The position numbers and the translations under genes are program-made. The notes below the pieces were generated by a model, which worked only from the letters and a program-made list of their open reading frames with translations, did not search any database and was not told the origin of the DNA. This document shows positions 36,211 to 44,976 of a stretch of 64,000 bases of DNA, piece after piece. Positions within the stretch are counted from its first letter, which is position 1. Each line of letters begins with the position of its first letter. Source of the DNA: Planctomycetia bacterium (GTDB taxonomy: Bacteria; Planctomycetota; Phycisphaerae; Phycisphaerales; SM1A02). Where the stretch lies: positions 1-64,000 of the forward strand of contig SYAC01000004.1 in the NCBI GenBank assembly GCA_005787685.1. The letters run 5' to 3'.

Positions 36211-36913
36211 CAAAGCTCCCGGCCAAAAGGCCATCTCGAAGAACATGAACTTTTTCACAATGCGCGGCTGCGGCGGGTTCGTGCGTGACCATCACCACCA
36301 ACATATTTCGCCGTGCCGCAAGACTCGCCAACAATCGCCACAAGCGATCGCTGGTGTCGCTATCCAAATTTCCAGTTGGCTCATCGGCCAACAACACGGG
36401 CGGCTCATTCAAGAGAGCGCGCGCAATGGCGACGCGTTGTTGCTCGCCACCAGACAGCGAATCCGGCCGGTGATCCAAGCGTTCGCCCAGACCAAGCTCG
36501 CGCAGCAACTCTTGCGCGCGCGCCGCGACACTGGCGTGCGACATGCCATCCAAGGTGCTGGGCAGCGTCACATTCTCCAGCGCGTTCAAGGTTGGAAGCA
36601 GGTTAAAACCCTGAAAAACAACACCACTTCGGCGTCGCCTGTGCAGCGTTAATTCAGCTTCCGACAGTCCATCAAGCCGCGACTCGCCCACTTCAAGTTC
36701 GCCGGAATCCGCAACATCAAGACCCGCTAGCAAATGCAACAGCGTGCTCTTGCCACTGCCCGAAGGTCCCATGATGGCGTGAAAGCCTGGGCCTTGAAGT
36801 TCAAGATGAATGCCACGCAACGCATCAACGCGCCGCGAGCCCATGGCGTAACTTTTTCGAACACCCCGCAGTCGAATACGGCACGCTTGAAGATGGATGT
36901 CAGTGGACTGCAT
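36143..36913 (-). CDS. LolD/MacB-type ABC transporter ATP-binding protein
   Basis: A 256-residue ATPase with Walker A GPSGSGKSTLLHLLAGLD, signature DSLSGGEQQRVAIARAL, Walker B PPVLLADEPTGNLD and switch histidine VMVTHEP, typical of the LolD/FtsE/MacB group. It overlaps gcvH upstream by 14 bases and the permease downstream by about 70 bases, so gcvH, this gene and the permease form one transcription unit. The substrate is not evident. Confidence 0.9.
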   Translation of the reverse strand: MQSTDIHLQACRIRLRGVRKSYAMGSRRVDALRGIHLELQGPGFHAIMGPSGSGKSTLLHLLAGLDVADSGELEVGESRLDGLSEAELTLHRRRRSGVVFQGFNLLPTLNALENVTLPSTLDGMSHASVAARAQELLRELGLGERLDHRPDSLSGGEQQRVAIARALLNEPPVLLADEPTGNLDSDTSDRLWRLLASLAARRNMLVVMVTHEPAAAAHCEKVHVLRDGLLAGSFDVQGMDASQLALRAADIIRSPR

Positions 36914-37283
36914 GCTTGGAGTCGTAGGTCGCCGCGTCCATCAATGTGGAAAGCGGGGACACATCGCTCACTTTTAATTTGACTAGCCAACCTTTTCCGT
37001 ATGGATCGCTGTTGAGCAAGGATGGGTCCTTCACTGCGGCGTCATTCACAGCGGCAATGGTTCCAGACACGGCGCAATAAATTTCGCTGGTCGTTTTTAC
37101 GCTCTCGACCTCGCCAACCACATCGCCAACCCCAATCACCGTTCCCACCGGCTTGGTTTGGACATAGGTCACATCGGTCAACTCATTGGCTGCGAATTGG
37201 GTGATTCCCACCGTGACTTCGCCGCCCTGGGCGACGAACCATTCATGACTTTCGGACACTCGACATTGTTCTGGACTTTTCAT
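36900..37283 (-). CDS. gcvH: Glycine cleavage system H protein
   Basis: A 127-residue lipoyl carrier protein. The lipoylated lysine lies in VVGEVESVKTTSEIY, flanked by the beta-barrel motifs HEWFVAQGGEVTVGIT and NSDPYGKGWLVKLK. It shuttles methylamine between the P and T proteins of glycine decarboxylase or acts as a lipoate donor. AAAGGAG precedes the ATG. The gcvP, gcvT and lpd partners are not nearby; instead it leads an ABC exporter pair. Confidence 0.93.
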   Translation of the reverse strand: MKSPEQCRVSESHEWFVAQGGEVTVGITQFAANELTDVTYVQTKPVGTVIGVGDVVGEVESVKTTSEIYCAVSGTIAAVNDAAVKDPSLLNSDPYGKGWLVKLKVSDVSPLSTLMDAATYDSKHAVH

Positions 37284-37359
37284 TGTGCTCTCCTTTGAGG
37301 TGGGGGATCATAGTGTCCCCAAGCTTTGCTATCCTGCCCATGGAAAGAGAGATCCTCGG

Positions 37360-38160
37360 ATGACATCCCAAATGGTTTTAACGCTTTCGGTCGGAGCACT
37401 TCGACCTTTGATGAAGCGGGCGAAAAAGCCTTTGGATATTTTTGAACTTCCAACCTTTGTCAGTCAAGAAATGGGTCTGCGCGGGCTCAATATTCCATCC
37501 GATTTACTGGCAGGGCGCACGACCAAAGACTTTGAGCGGCTATGCGATCTTTCCGACAAGGCACATTGTCCATTTCTTGTGTTGATTGAAACTCCGGAGC
37601 TGGATTTGTGGAGCCAAGCAAATCAACCAACCGTGGTGGATCGCTTGCGGCGACTGGCCAGCGCGGCCACTCGCATTGGCTGTCCAAGCGTGGCCATAAG
37701 TTTGGCGCAAGTCACAACGCAGGAGCGCGTGGACGCAGTGGTGAAAACATTAAAGCTTGCTCTGGCCGAAATGGATAAATTTGAAATCACGCTGTTGTTG
37801 CAAAGTATGCCGGGCATACTGAGCGAGGGCAAAGCGCTGGTTGAGGTGGTGAAAAAAGTCGGTGGCTTCCGCATTGGCACCATGCCTTCGTTTCACCATG
37901 CCGCCACCCATGGCGGCGTCAGTCAAGAGCTGCGAAAATTGGCTCCATATGCGCAGTCCATTACCGCCAGCATCAAAGGATTTTCGGAATTAGGAGACCA
38001 CGCCGAATGGTGTTTGGACGAGTGCGTGGAAACGTTGCGCTCTGTTGGCTATGTCAATTCTCTGTCGCTAGAATATTTGGGTAAAGGCGATCCAATCAAA
38101 CCGCTCAGCATGGCGCGCGACATGCTTTCCGCGGCAATCGAGGCGATGAAACCAGCATGA
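37360..38160 (+). CDS. TIM-barrel sugar-phosphate isomerase/epimerase-like protein
   Basis: A 266-residue cytoplasmic protein with the alternating strand-helix pattern of xylose-isomerase-like barrels (FEITLLLQSMPG, GGFRIGTMPSFHHAATHGG, YAQSITASIKGFSELG, SLSLEYLGKGDPIKP). The conserved histidines and glutamate fit the metal site of that superfamily, but the reaction is unknown. The ATG at 37360 lies after a purine-rich AAAGAGAG. Its stop overlaps the cmk start (ATGA), so it heads a barrel-cmk-plsC-CCA enzyme series. Confidence 0.7.
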   Translation: MTSQMVLTLSVGALRPLMKRAKKPLDIFELPTFVSQEMGLRGLNIPSDLLAGRTTKDFERLCDLSDKAHCPFLVLIETPELDLWSQANQPTVVDRLRRLASAATRIGCPSVAISLAQVTTQERVDAVVKTLKLALAEMDKFEITLLLQSMPGILSEGKALVEVVKKVGGFRIGTMPSFHHAATHGGVSQELRKLAPYAQSITASIKGFSELGDHAEWCLDECVETLRSVGYVNSLSLEYLGKGDPIKPLSMARDMLSAAIEAMKPA

Positions 38161-38882
38161 ATTCCCTCAATCAGCCGCTTATTATCACCATTGATGGTCC
38201 AGCGGGCACCGGCAAAAGTTCGGTGGCGCACATGTTGGCGTTGCGGCTTGGGTTGGAATTTCTGGACACCGGCGCCATGTACCGCGCCGCGGCGTTGTTG
38301 GCCATTGAACATTCAATTCCAATAGACGAAGGCGAATCAATTGCTACGACGCTTGCGTCCACCACCATGGTGTTCGATTGGAAATCCAGTCCGCCAAAAC
38401 TTTTATTGAACGGCAGAGATGTTTCTCCGTTTATTCGCTCAACGGAAGTGACCGAAGCGGTTTCGCCCGTGTCGGCGTGCTCCGAAGTGCGCCGCGAAAT
38501 GGTGCGTCGTCAAAGAGAAATAGCCAACGCCCATCCGCGCTTGGTCACCGAGGGACGCGATCAAGGCTCCGTGGTTTTTCCAGACGCGCCGCTGCGAATT
38601 TATTTGGAGGCCGACGCCCGTGTGCGCGCCCAACGCCGCGTGGCGCAGTTGCACGCCCTTGGCCACGTGGCCGATGAGGCCAGCATTCTTCGCGCCATTC
38701 AGCATCGCGATCATGTGGATTCAACACGCGCGGTGGGACCGCTTCGCATTCCACTGGGCGCGGATCGCGTGGACACCAGCCACATGGATTTGGAAGCGGT
38801 TGTGGGCACGCTGGAATATTTGGCGCGGCAACGTCTGGGTGAGCGGTTGCCCTTGGCAAATACCGCGGCGGTGCGCCACTAA
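38157..38882 (+). CDS. cmk: Cytidylate kinase
   Basis: A 241-residue (d)CMP kinase with the P-loop DGPAGTGKSSVA, the substrate region LEFLDTGAMYRAAA, the NMP-binding segment with SEVRREMVRRQRE and VTEGRDQGSVVFPDA, and the lid RVRAQRRVAQL. It follows the TIM-barrel gene with a 4-base overlap and shares one base (TAATG) with plsC; cmk-plsC pairs are common because both serve CTP-dependent lipid synthesis. Confidence 0.95.
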   Translation: MNSLNQPLIITIDGPAGTGKSSVAHMLALRLGLEFLDTGAMYRAAALLAIEHSIPIDEGESIATTLASTTMVFDWKSSPPKLLLNGRDVSPFIRSTEVTEAVSPVSACSEVRREMVRRQREIANAHPRLVTEGRDQGSVVFPDAPLRIYLEADARVRAQRRVAQLHALGHVADEASILRAIQHRDHVDSTRAVGPLRIPLGADRVDTSHMDLEAVVGTLEYLARQRLGERLPLANTAAVRH

Positions 38883-39682
38883 TGTTTCATGACTTCGCGC
38901 GGCGCGCACCTGGCAGCACCTTGGCGCAAGCCGTTTGGTGGGATTTCGTAGCTTTGTTTTGTGCAACCCTTGCGCGCATTTTCTATCGCATGAACGTAGT
39001 TGGGGCGCACCACATTCCGCGCAGCGGTGGCGTCTTGCTGGTTGGCAATCATCAATCATTTCTTGATCCCATTCCTCACGCCGCCGTGGCCTTTGATCGG
39101 CAGACCGCCTACATCGCTCGCAGCTCGCTGTTTCACAATAAATTTTTTGCTGGGCTCATCACTTCATTGAACGCCATTCCACTGAAAGAAAAATCCGACT
39201 CCGCGGCTATCAAGACCGCGTTGCAAGTGTTGGCGCAAGGGCGTTGCTTATTGATTTATCCCGAGGGCGGCCGCTGCGACGATGGGGCTATCGCGCCTTT
39301 TCAACGCGGCGTGGCACTGCTGATTCGCCGCGCCAAAGTTCCCGTTGTCCCCATTGGTCTTGATGGCTGCTTTGATATTTGGCCCAGTTCACAAAAGTTG
39401 CCACGCCTCAGTGGCCGTCTTGAAGTGGAGGCTGGACCAGCCATTGATCCTGAAGTGTTGATGAACGATCCAGACGGCGGTCTAGAGCGATTGCGTTTGG
39501 CGGTGGATCGACTGCGCATGAATCGCCGCGAATCCATGCGTCAATCAACCCACGGACGCTTTCCCGCAAGCGGGCCGGGTGATCAACTACTTGCGTTGGC
39601 GCTCGCAAGCGATAGCGCGCGCGCCAAGCCTTGCCAACCCGCAAGCGAAGCACTCCATTTCCCCAATAATTCCAATGCCTGA
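38882..39682 (+). CDS. plsC: 1-acyl-sn-glycerol-3-phosphate acyltransferase
   Basis: A 266-residue PlsC-family acyltransferase making phosphatidic acid. The catalytic H-x4-D is in VGNHQSFLDP, the substrate-binding region is LLIYPEGGRCDDG (EG motif), and VPVVPIGLDG is the later conserved strand. The C-terminal 50 residues are variable and basic. It overlaps the following gene by 8 bases. Confidence 0.92.
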   Translation: MFHDFARRAPGSTLAQAVWWDFVALFCATLARIFYRMNVVGAHHIPRSGGVLLVGNHQSFLDPIPHAAVAFDRQTAYIARSSLFHNKFFAGLITSLNAIPLKEKSDSAAIKTALQVLAQGRCLLIYPEGGRCDDGAIAPFQRGVALLIRRAKVPVVPIGLDGCFDIWPSSQKLPRLSGRLEVEAGPAIDPEVLMNDPDGGLERLRLAVDRLRMNRRESMRQSTHGRFPASGPGDQLLALALASDSARAKPCQPASEALHFPNNSNA

Positions 39683-40949
39683 CGCAAATTTTCCAAGTGC
39701 TCCAAGCATCAGTGCGCGCGACGCTGCGGCGGAAATTGCCGCCAAATTTTCCCAGGCGGGTCACACCGCGTATTTTGCGGGCGGTTGCGTGCGCGACGAA
39801 CTGCTGCAACTTTCACCAACCGATTACGACATTGCCACCAGCGCAACCACCGAGCAAATCCGCGCGATTTTCCCCAAGGCTCGCGGCGTTGGTGAAAGCT
39901 TTGGCGTGATCCTTGTCCATTACAAGGGGCGCGTGGTTGAAGTGGCAAGTTTCCGCGCCGATGGCCGCTATGTGGATGGTCGACGCCCCGAGGACATTGA
40001 AGTGGGCGATGAAATAACCGACGCGAATCGGCGCGATTTCACCATCAATGGAATCTTTATGCATTGCGCCACAGGGCAAATCATTGACCATGTGAATGGC
40101 AGCGCGGACATTCAAAATAAAATCTTGCGGGCCATTCATGATCCAGACGCTCGCTTGCGCGAGGACCGCCTTCGCTTGCTGCGCGCGGTGCGTTTCGCGG
40201 CGCGCTTTGACTTGACGATTGAACCCGCAACTGAAGCCGCCATTCGCGCGCACGCGCATGAGCTTCGTGGAGTCAGCCGCGAGCGTGTGGGCCAGGAGTT
40301 GCGCCGAATGATCGCTCACCCAAGCCGTGTGCGGGCTTTGGAATTGATCGAATCACTTGGCCTTGCCCCAAGCACTTTGAATGAACCCGCGCCGCCAACC
40401 GCGCTGCCACGCGTGCGGAAATTGGTGATTCATTCAACATCAACCCAGGGTGCGCCTCAACCTTCACAGGGCATTCGGGCCACGCTGTTTGCAACCGTGC
40501 TTGCCGCGTGGTTACTGGATCGCAAGTCCACATTGCCCTGGCAAGAGCGCGTGCAAAAATGGACGGACGCGCTGGTGCTTTCCAACCACGAGCGCGACGC
40601 GCTCGCCAACACGCTTCAACTGCAAACCACCTTGCCCCAATGGAGCACATTTTCAAAGGCTCTGCGAAAAAGAACCGCCGCCAATTCATCGTTCCTAGAC
40701 GCCCTGGCGGTCTTGGCAACTGATGCGGCCGAGTTGGCAGGGGGGATTCTCAACGACTTTCAAACACTGCAAAAGGAGGGAATTTCACCAGTTCCACTGC
40801 TCTGCGGTGATGACTTGATTTCCATGGGTTTGCGCGCGGGTCCAGAATTTCGACGCATCTTGGACGCGGTCTATGACGCCCAACTGGAGGGACGGCTTGC
40901 CAACAAAGCCGCCGCTACCTCTTTGGCCAAGCAACTTTCCAACACTTGA
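39675..40949 (+). CDS. CCA tRNA nucleotidyltransferase / poly(A) polymerase family protein
   Basis: A 424-residue class II nucleotidyltransferase with head motif GGCVRDELL, catalytic acids in TDYDIAT, then ANRRDFTINGIFM and the LREDRLRLLRAVRFAARFD neck. This combination fits bacterial CCA-adding enzymes; a role as poly(A) polymerase or an A-only or CC-only enzyme cannot be excluded. The ATG at 39675 overlaps the plsC end; the frame is open 32 codons further upstream inside plsC. The tRNA gene in this window lacks an encoded CCA, so such an activity is needed. Confidence 0.88.
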   Translation: MPDANFPSAPSISARDAAAEIAAKFSQAGHTAYFAGGCVRDELLQLSPTDYDIATSATTEQIRAIFPKARGVGESFGVILVHYKGRVVEVASFRADGRYVDGRRPEDIEVGDEITDANRRDFTINGIFMHCATGQIIDHVNGSADIQNKILRAIHDPDARLREDRLRLLRAVRFAARFDLTIEPATEAAIRAHAHELRGVSRERVGQELRRMIAHPSRVRALELIESLGLAPSTLNEPAPPTALPRVRKLVIHSTSTQGAPQPSQGIRATLFATVLAAWLLDRKSTLPWQERVQKWTDALVLSNHERDALANTLQLQTTLPQWSTFSKALRKRTAANSSFLDALAVLATDAAELAGGILNDFQTLQKEGISPVPLLCGDDLISMGLRAGPEFRRILDAVYDAQLEGRLANKAAATSLAKQLSNT

Positions 40950-40953
40950 GGCG

Positions 40954-40959
40954 TATACT
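40954..40959 (+). promoter_or_regulatory. Possible -10 element for a leaderless transcript
   Basis: TATACT lies 8 bases before the ATG at 40968, with no ribosome binding site in between and only a weak -35 region. Confidence 0.35.
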
Positions 40960-40967
40960 TGTAAATC

Positions 40968-42068
40968 ATGAATCGTTTTTCTCCATTGTCCGCCATGCTG
41001 CTTGCTGCAATGTTCGCTTTCGCCGCGGACACGCCGTCGCCGTTGCAAATGGATCAGAAAGATCCCGCCAAGGCGCCCAAGATTTATGTGATACCCATGG
41101 GTCTTGACGGTCATGGGCAAATGGGCACGGATATTCGCCTGAGCGCGTTTGAAAAAGTGGTCAAAGATGTGAAGGAAAAAAAACCTGATTTGATTATCTT
41201 TGTCATGGAAAGTTCCGACGGCCGAACAGGCAAGGCCTATTTGGGCAATGACGATCGTTCTGAGCGCGGCCAAATGGATTTTGAGGATGGGCGCAAAATG
41301 GTCGATCTCTTAAAAAGCGATCTTGGTCCCATTCCGCAAGTCATGTGGATTAAGGATTCGGTTGGATTCAGCACTGCGCTCGCGCTTGCTTGGCCTGATC
41401 TTTATATGTCCAGCACCGCTCGTTTGTGGGGCATGGACCGAGTGCGAGAGCAGTACGAACGCACCCAAGATGACGAGGTACGCAAGAAATATATGGCCGC
41501 TTGGAACGGCATTGTGAATGGGTTCTTGCGTCGTGGCGGCTATCCATCGGAGTTGGGTTTGGCCATGATGCGCCCCGAACTCTTGCTCAGCGTTTCTTGG
41601 AACGGTCGCAATTTAAATTGGCGTCCCGACACCAAGGGCACATTCTTGGTTGACGGGGACACGAAAGCGGTTGCCAACTTTGACGCAAAGACCGCCGAGG
41701 ACCTGGGTCTTTGTGACGGCATTGCCGACAGCATTGAGGATCTCATGTTCTTGCTTGGCTACCGCGAGTGGGATGATTCACTTGGCAAGAACAATCAAGA
41801 TGGCGTGAAATTGGTTGGCGATTACATCACCGACTGGCGCAAGACCTACGCCAAGACTGTTGAATATTTCGTTGAATATGAGAAAAATTTCAAAGCCTCC
41901 AAATTTACCGCCGCCAAGGCGCTCCTTGAACGTATTCGGGATGCCATGAAAAAATATCCAGCGGTTGAATTTCGTTGGAGAATCCAAGGGCGCCCCGGAA
42001 TCGATGACATTGAACAAATGTTGCTGCAGGTCAAGGAGCAAGCCAAGGGCGCCAAAAGGAACAGTTGA
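40968..42068 (+). CDS. Secreted ClpP-fold protein, catalytic motif degenerate
   Basis: A 366-residue protein with a signal peptide (LSAMLLAAMFAFAA) and a central region laid out like the downstream paralogue at 42102: a strand-plus-helix (DLIIFVMESSDG, 74-85) where that protein has the glycine-rich INSGGG, then QVMWIKDSVGFSTALAL (124-140) where it has the serine motif. The glycine-rich loop is lost and the serine is displaced by one position (valine at the aligned site), so protease activity is unlikely. The C-terminal third is helical (KALLERIRDAMKKYP). Probably a periplasmic partner of its paralogue. Confidence 0.55.
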   Translation: MNRFSPLSAMLLAAMFAFAADTPSPLQMDQKDPAKAPKIYVIPMGLDGHGQMGTDIRLSAFEKVVKDVKEKKPDLIIFVMESSDGRTGKAYLGNDDRSERGQMDFEDGRKMVDLLKSDLGPIPQVMWIKDSVGFSTALALAWPDLYMSSTARLWGMDRVREQYERTQDDEVRKKYMAAWNGIVNGFLRRGGYPSELGLAMMRPELLLSVSWNGRNLNWRPDTKGTFLVDGDTKAVANFDAKTAEDLGLCDGIADSIEDLMFLLGYREWDDSLGKNNQDGVKLVGDYITDWRKTYAKTVEYFVEYEKNFKASKFTAAKALLERIRDAMKKYPAVEFRWRIQGRPGIDDIEQMLLQVKEQAKGAKRNS

Positions 42069-42101
42069 TCAAGTGGACTGTTTTACATAAGGAATCGTAA
42101 T

Positions 42102-43265
42102 TTGAAATATCGACATGCCATATTTGTTCCGGTTGCTCTTTGCGCAAGCGCCGCATTTGCTCAAACCAAACCGCCTTCGCCTGCAGCGGCGGATCCAAGC
42201 AAGACTCCCTTGGCGCCTAGCGGCAACTCCACTGGCGCAAAGCCGAGCGATGGTGAAAAAGACACGCGTCGCCAAATTTTTGTTCTTGAACTTGGCGGCA
42301 TGGTTGGTGTTGGTTTGCGCCACAATGAAATGGAGGTCATTGAAAAAGAGGCCGACAAATTTGGTCCTGGTCAAATCATCGTTATCCGCATCAATTCTGG
42401 AGGCGGTTTGGTGATCGAGGGCGACGAAATCGCGGAATCACTCATGCGCATACGCGACAAGCATCGCGTGGTGGCTTGGATTGAGGAGGCCATTTCAGGC
42501 GCGGCTTTCACCGCCATGCATTGCCGAGAAATTTATTTCCTGAAGGTTGGAACACTGGGTTCCATCACCATGCTTGATTCGGGCAGTGGCAAAAGCGCCG
42601 AGGGCAAGGCGCTTGAGGCTTGGATTGAAAGAGTGGGCGACGTTTCCGAGGGAGCAGGCCGCAATCGTCAAGTTGGAAAATGCATGGTGTATTCACCGCT
42701 CGTCGTGAGTTACACCAAAGACCCCAAGACCGGCAAGGTCACTTTCTTTGACAACGCCAACGGAGAAGTCATGTTGAGCAATGATCAAGAAAATCTCACC
42801 TTTAATGAAAATAATGCGCTGGATTGCGGATTTTCACAGGGCACTGCCGACAATCTGGAGGAAATCTGCAAGATCATGCAGTTGAAACCCAATTCGTATG
42901 TCGTGAATCCATATGGAAAGAAAGTGAGCGAGAGCTGGGACAAGACCGTCACTGATTCCAAGAAAGCTGCCATGCGGCTCAGGACTGAATGGGAGATCAA
43001 AGGCGCAAGCCAAGGCGAGGCGGCGCAAATTGCGGCTCGCTTGAAATTGCTTGATGAGATGCTGCGCATTTGGGAAAAATGCGAGCCTGTTGCCATGGGG
43101 TACGAAGGTGGAGGTCCGCTTATTCCGGATGAAGCCCAGCAATACGAAGACCTCTTCGCCGAATTTCAAAAAGTCAAAGTGAAAGCGCCCATCGTGAAGC
43201 TGGCCTTTGAGCGTTTGAAAAAAGATATGAAGCTGCAACTTGCGCAGTTGCGCAAGTCTCAATAA
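42102..43265 (+). CDS. Secreted ClpP/SppA/NfeD-like serine-protease-fold protein
   Basis: A 387-residue exported protein starting at TTG (AAGGA 8 bases upstream), with signal peptide AIFVPVALCASAAFA and a proline-rich linker. The core follows the SppA/NfeD1b pattern: QIIVIRINSGGGLVIEGDEIAESL (split here as residues 91-102 and 103-114), the candidate nucleophile S132 in EEAISGAAFTAM, and IYFLKVGTLGSI like the GSIG strand of SppA. A long helical C-terminal region follows. Membrane-associated ClpP-like proteases of this class in archaea work with stomatin/SPFH partners, and an SPFH gene cluster begins 1.9 kb downstream. Confidence 0.65.
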   Translation: MKYRHAIFVPVALCASAAFAQTKPPSPAAADPSKTPLAPSGNSTGAKPSDGEKDTRRQIFVLELGGMVGVGLRHNEMEVIEKEADKFGPGQIIVIRINSGGGLVIEGDEIAESLMRIRDKHRVVAWIEEAISGAAFTAMHCREIYFLKVGTLGSITMLDSGSGKSAEGKALEAWIERVGDVSEGAGRNRQVGKCMVYSPLVVSYTKDPKTGKVTFFDNANGEVMLSNDQENLTFNENNALDCGFSQGTADNLEEICKIMQLKPNSYVVNPYGKKVSESWDKTVTDSKKAAMRLRTEWEIKGASQGEAAQIAARLKLLDEMLRIWEKCEPVAMGYEGGGPLIPDEAQQYEDLFAEFQKVKVKAPIVKLAFERLKKDMKLQLAQLRKSQ

Positions 43266-43292
43266 TGCAGCGTCTTTTGCGTTCGGTTGTTG

Positions 43293-43298
43293 TATATT
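43293..43298 (+). promoter_or_regulatory. Possible -10 element for a leaderless transcript
   Basis: TATATT lies 9 bases before the ATG at 43308; no Shine-Dalgarno sequence separates them. A GTTCGG precedes it but spacing to a -35 is poor. Confidence 0.3.
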
Positions 43299-43307
43299 CC
43301 TCTGTAA

Positions 43308-43874
43308 ATGAATAAAATATTTTCTGAAGTTGAAGATCCATTTCTTCCAAAGGCGCGCACACATTGGCCTGCAATAGTTGGGTGGATCATGCTGCTTTGG
43401 GGGGTGTTGGGTTTCATTTTTGCCATCTGGGGTTTTGCCAGTAAATCATTGGCGGTCGAGACGTATCAGGGCCTTCCTGACTGGATGGTGGCGGCGTTTC
43501 GAATGATCTCGATTTGTGGAACAGCGCTCACAACTCTGGGCGCGCTTAGTGGCTGGTATCTGCGCAAGAAATTGCGCCGCGGCTATTCAATGGCGAAGTT
43601 GTGGATGGTTCTTACGCTTTTGTTGAATGTGGGTGGACTCACAATCCAAATCACCAATCGTGATGACATACAGGCATTGATGAATCGCACCATGCTGGCG
43701 CAACTTGAAAAACAAAATCAACCCACGCCACAAATCCCGCCCGAAATGATCAAGGGAATTTGGTTCGCGCAAACTGGGTGCTACGGACTCTTGGGCATAC
43801 TTGCGCCGCTTGTCATTGGCATCTATTTGTTGGGCTCAAAGCGCGTGGAAGAAGTTGCGTTGTGGCCACGGTAA
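43308..43874 (+). CDS. Small polytopic membrane protein of unknown function
   Basis: A 188-residue protein with four likely membrane spans (AIVGWIMLLWGVLGFIFAIW, a span around ISICGTALTTLGALSGWYL, MAKLWMVLTLLLNVGGL, and YGLLGILAPLVIGIYLLG). A hydrophilic loop with NRDDIQALMNRTMLAQLEKQ lies between spans three and four. No family is recognised. It sits between the ClpP-like pair and the SPFH/ABC locus and is convergent with the ABC permease at 43939. Confidence 0.55.
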   Translation: MNKIFSEVEDPFLPKARTHWPAIVGWIMLLWGVLGFIFAIWGFASKSLAVETYQGLPDWMVAAFRMISICGTALTTLGALSGWYLRKKLRRGYSMAKLWMVLTLLLNVGGLTIQITNRDDIQALMNRTMLAQLEKQNQPTPQIPPEMIKGIWFAQTGCYGLLGILAPLVIGIYLLGSKRVEEVALWPR

Positions 43875-43938
43875 ATAATGTAGTTTTTGAATGCAAAGCG
43901 TAAACGCAACCGGCTTGTGCGGCGCGTGTATCGCTTGT

Positions 43939-44976
43939 TCAACCCACTTCGCGACGCTGAAACAGAAATGTGCCAAGCGTCAGCGCCATGACAATCAGCA
44001 CAAATCCGTAAGGTACTGCCGTGGCGATGTACTCAAAGCCAATGTTTTTCTTTTGTGTCAACGCATCGCTAAGCCAAAAGAGTTGGAAATTAGGAATCAC
44101 CGATTGCATCACTTTGTAAAAACCCCACTGTAAATGCATGGAATCGTGCCATGATTGATCCGCCGCTGGCAGCTTGCTCATGAGGTCTGAAAGCTGTTGC
44201 ATTTTGCGGGCAAACAACCAGTCGCTGAGCAAGCCCAGCATAAATGTTGCAAGAACTATGGCCAGCGTCAGCACTTGTCCAAGCCGCGTGCTCACGGCGA
44301 CTGCGATAGCGCCAAGAACAAGTTCCGCCACCATCAACATGCCAAGTGCCTTCCATAAATTTGGTTTGAATGTTGTCGCAAGATCCGCCGTGCCCCATTC
44401 GGGTTTAAAAATCAGACAGACGCAATACGCTATGCAGAGCAGAGGCAACCCCAGTGAAATGACAGTCGCTCCAAAATTCCATCCATATAAAAAATTGCAC
44501 CAAATGCCGCCGCCAAACATAAGAACTACGGCAGCCAATCCAAATGTGAGCACGGGTTGGTTGTAGGGCGTCCTCACGGTGGGCATGGTTCCATGCAACT
44601 CCGTCAGCATGAAAATGAACCCTAGCCACAGCGTCACCATCAGCAGCACGCTTGCCACGCCCAAGAATTTACCAACCACAAAAAGTGGACGAGGAACTGG
44701 TTTGCTGACCACAGTCAACACGGTTTTGTTTTCAATTTCGCGGCTGACCACTCCTGTGGCAAGAAACGCGGACAGGATGATGCCGCAAATAAAAATAGTG
44801 GACAAGCCAATATCAACAAACATTCGTTGATCGTCTTCCATGGTGAAACTACTGAATGGAACCGACAGAAATACAAAGATAAATCCAATCACCGCGGTCA
44901 CTAAAGTGACCGGTTGGCGAATGCACTCCAGCATTGTGTTTCGTGCAAGGGCAAGTAGTTTTTCAATCCAAGCCAT
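43939..44976 (-). CDS. ABC-2-type transporter permease
   Basis: A 345-residue membrane protein with about six spans (TLVTAVIGFIFVFLSVPF, STIFICGIILSAFLATGVVS, VASVLLMVTLWLGFIFML and later ones). The loop SREIENKTVLTVVSKPVPR is the hallmark of NosY-like ABC-2 permeases, where it contacts the ATPase. AAGG lies 8 bases before the ATG at 44976; an ATG six codons earlier has a badly spaced site. No ATPase gene is adjacent on this strand; the nearest candidate is at 49670 in the divergent run. Confidence 0.8.
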   Translation of the reverse strand: MAWIEKLLALARNTMLECIRQPVTLVTAVIGFIFVFLSVPFSSFTMEDDQRMFVDIGLSTIFICGIILSAFLATGVVSREIENKTVLTVVSKPVPRPLFVVGKFLGVASVLLMVTLWLGFIFMLTELHGTMPTVRTPYNQPVLTFGLAAVVLMFGGGIWCNFLYGWNFGATVISLGLPLLCIAYCVCLIFKPEWGTADLATTFKPNLWKALGMLMVAELVLGAIAVAVSTRLGQVLTLAIVLATFMLGLLSDWLFARKMQQLSDLMSKLPAADQSWHDSMHLQWGFYKVMQSVIPNFQLFWLSDALTQKKNIGFEYIATAVPYGFVLIVMALTLGTFLFQRREVG

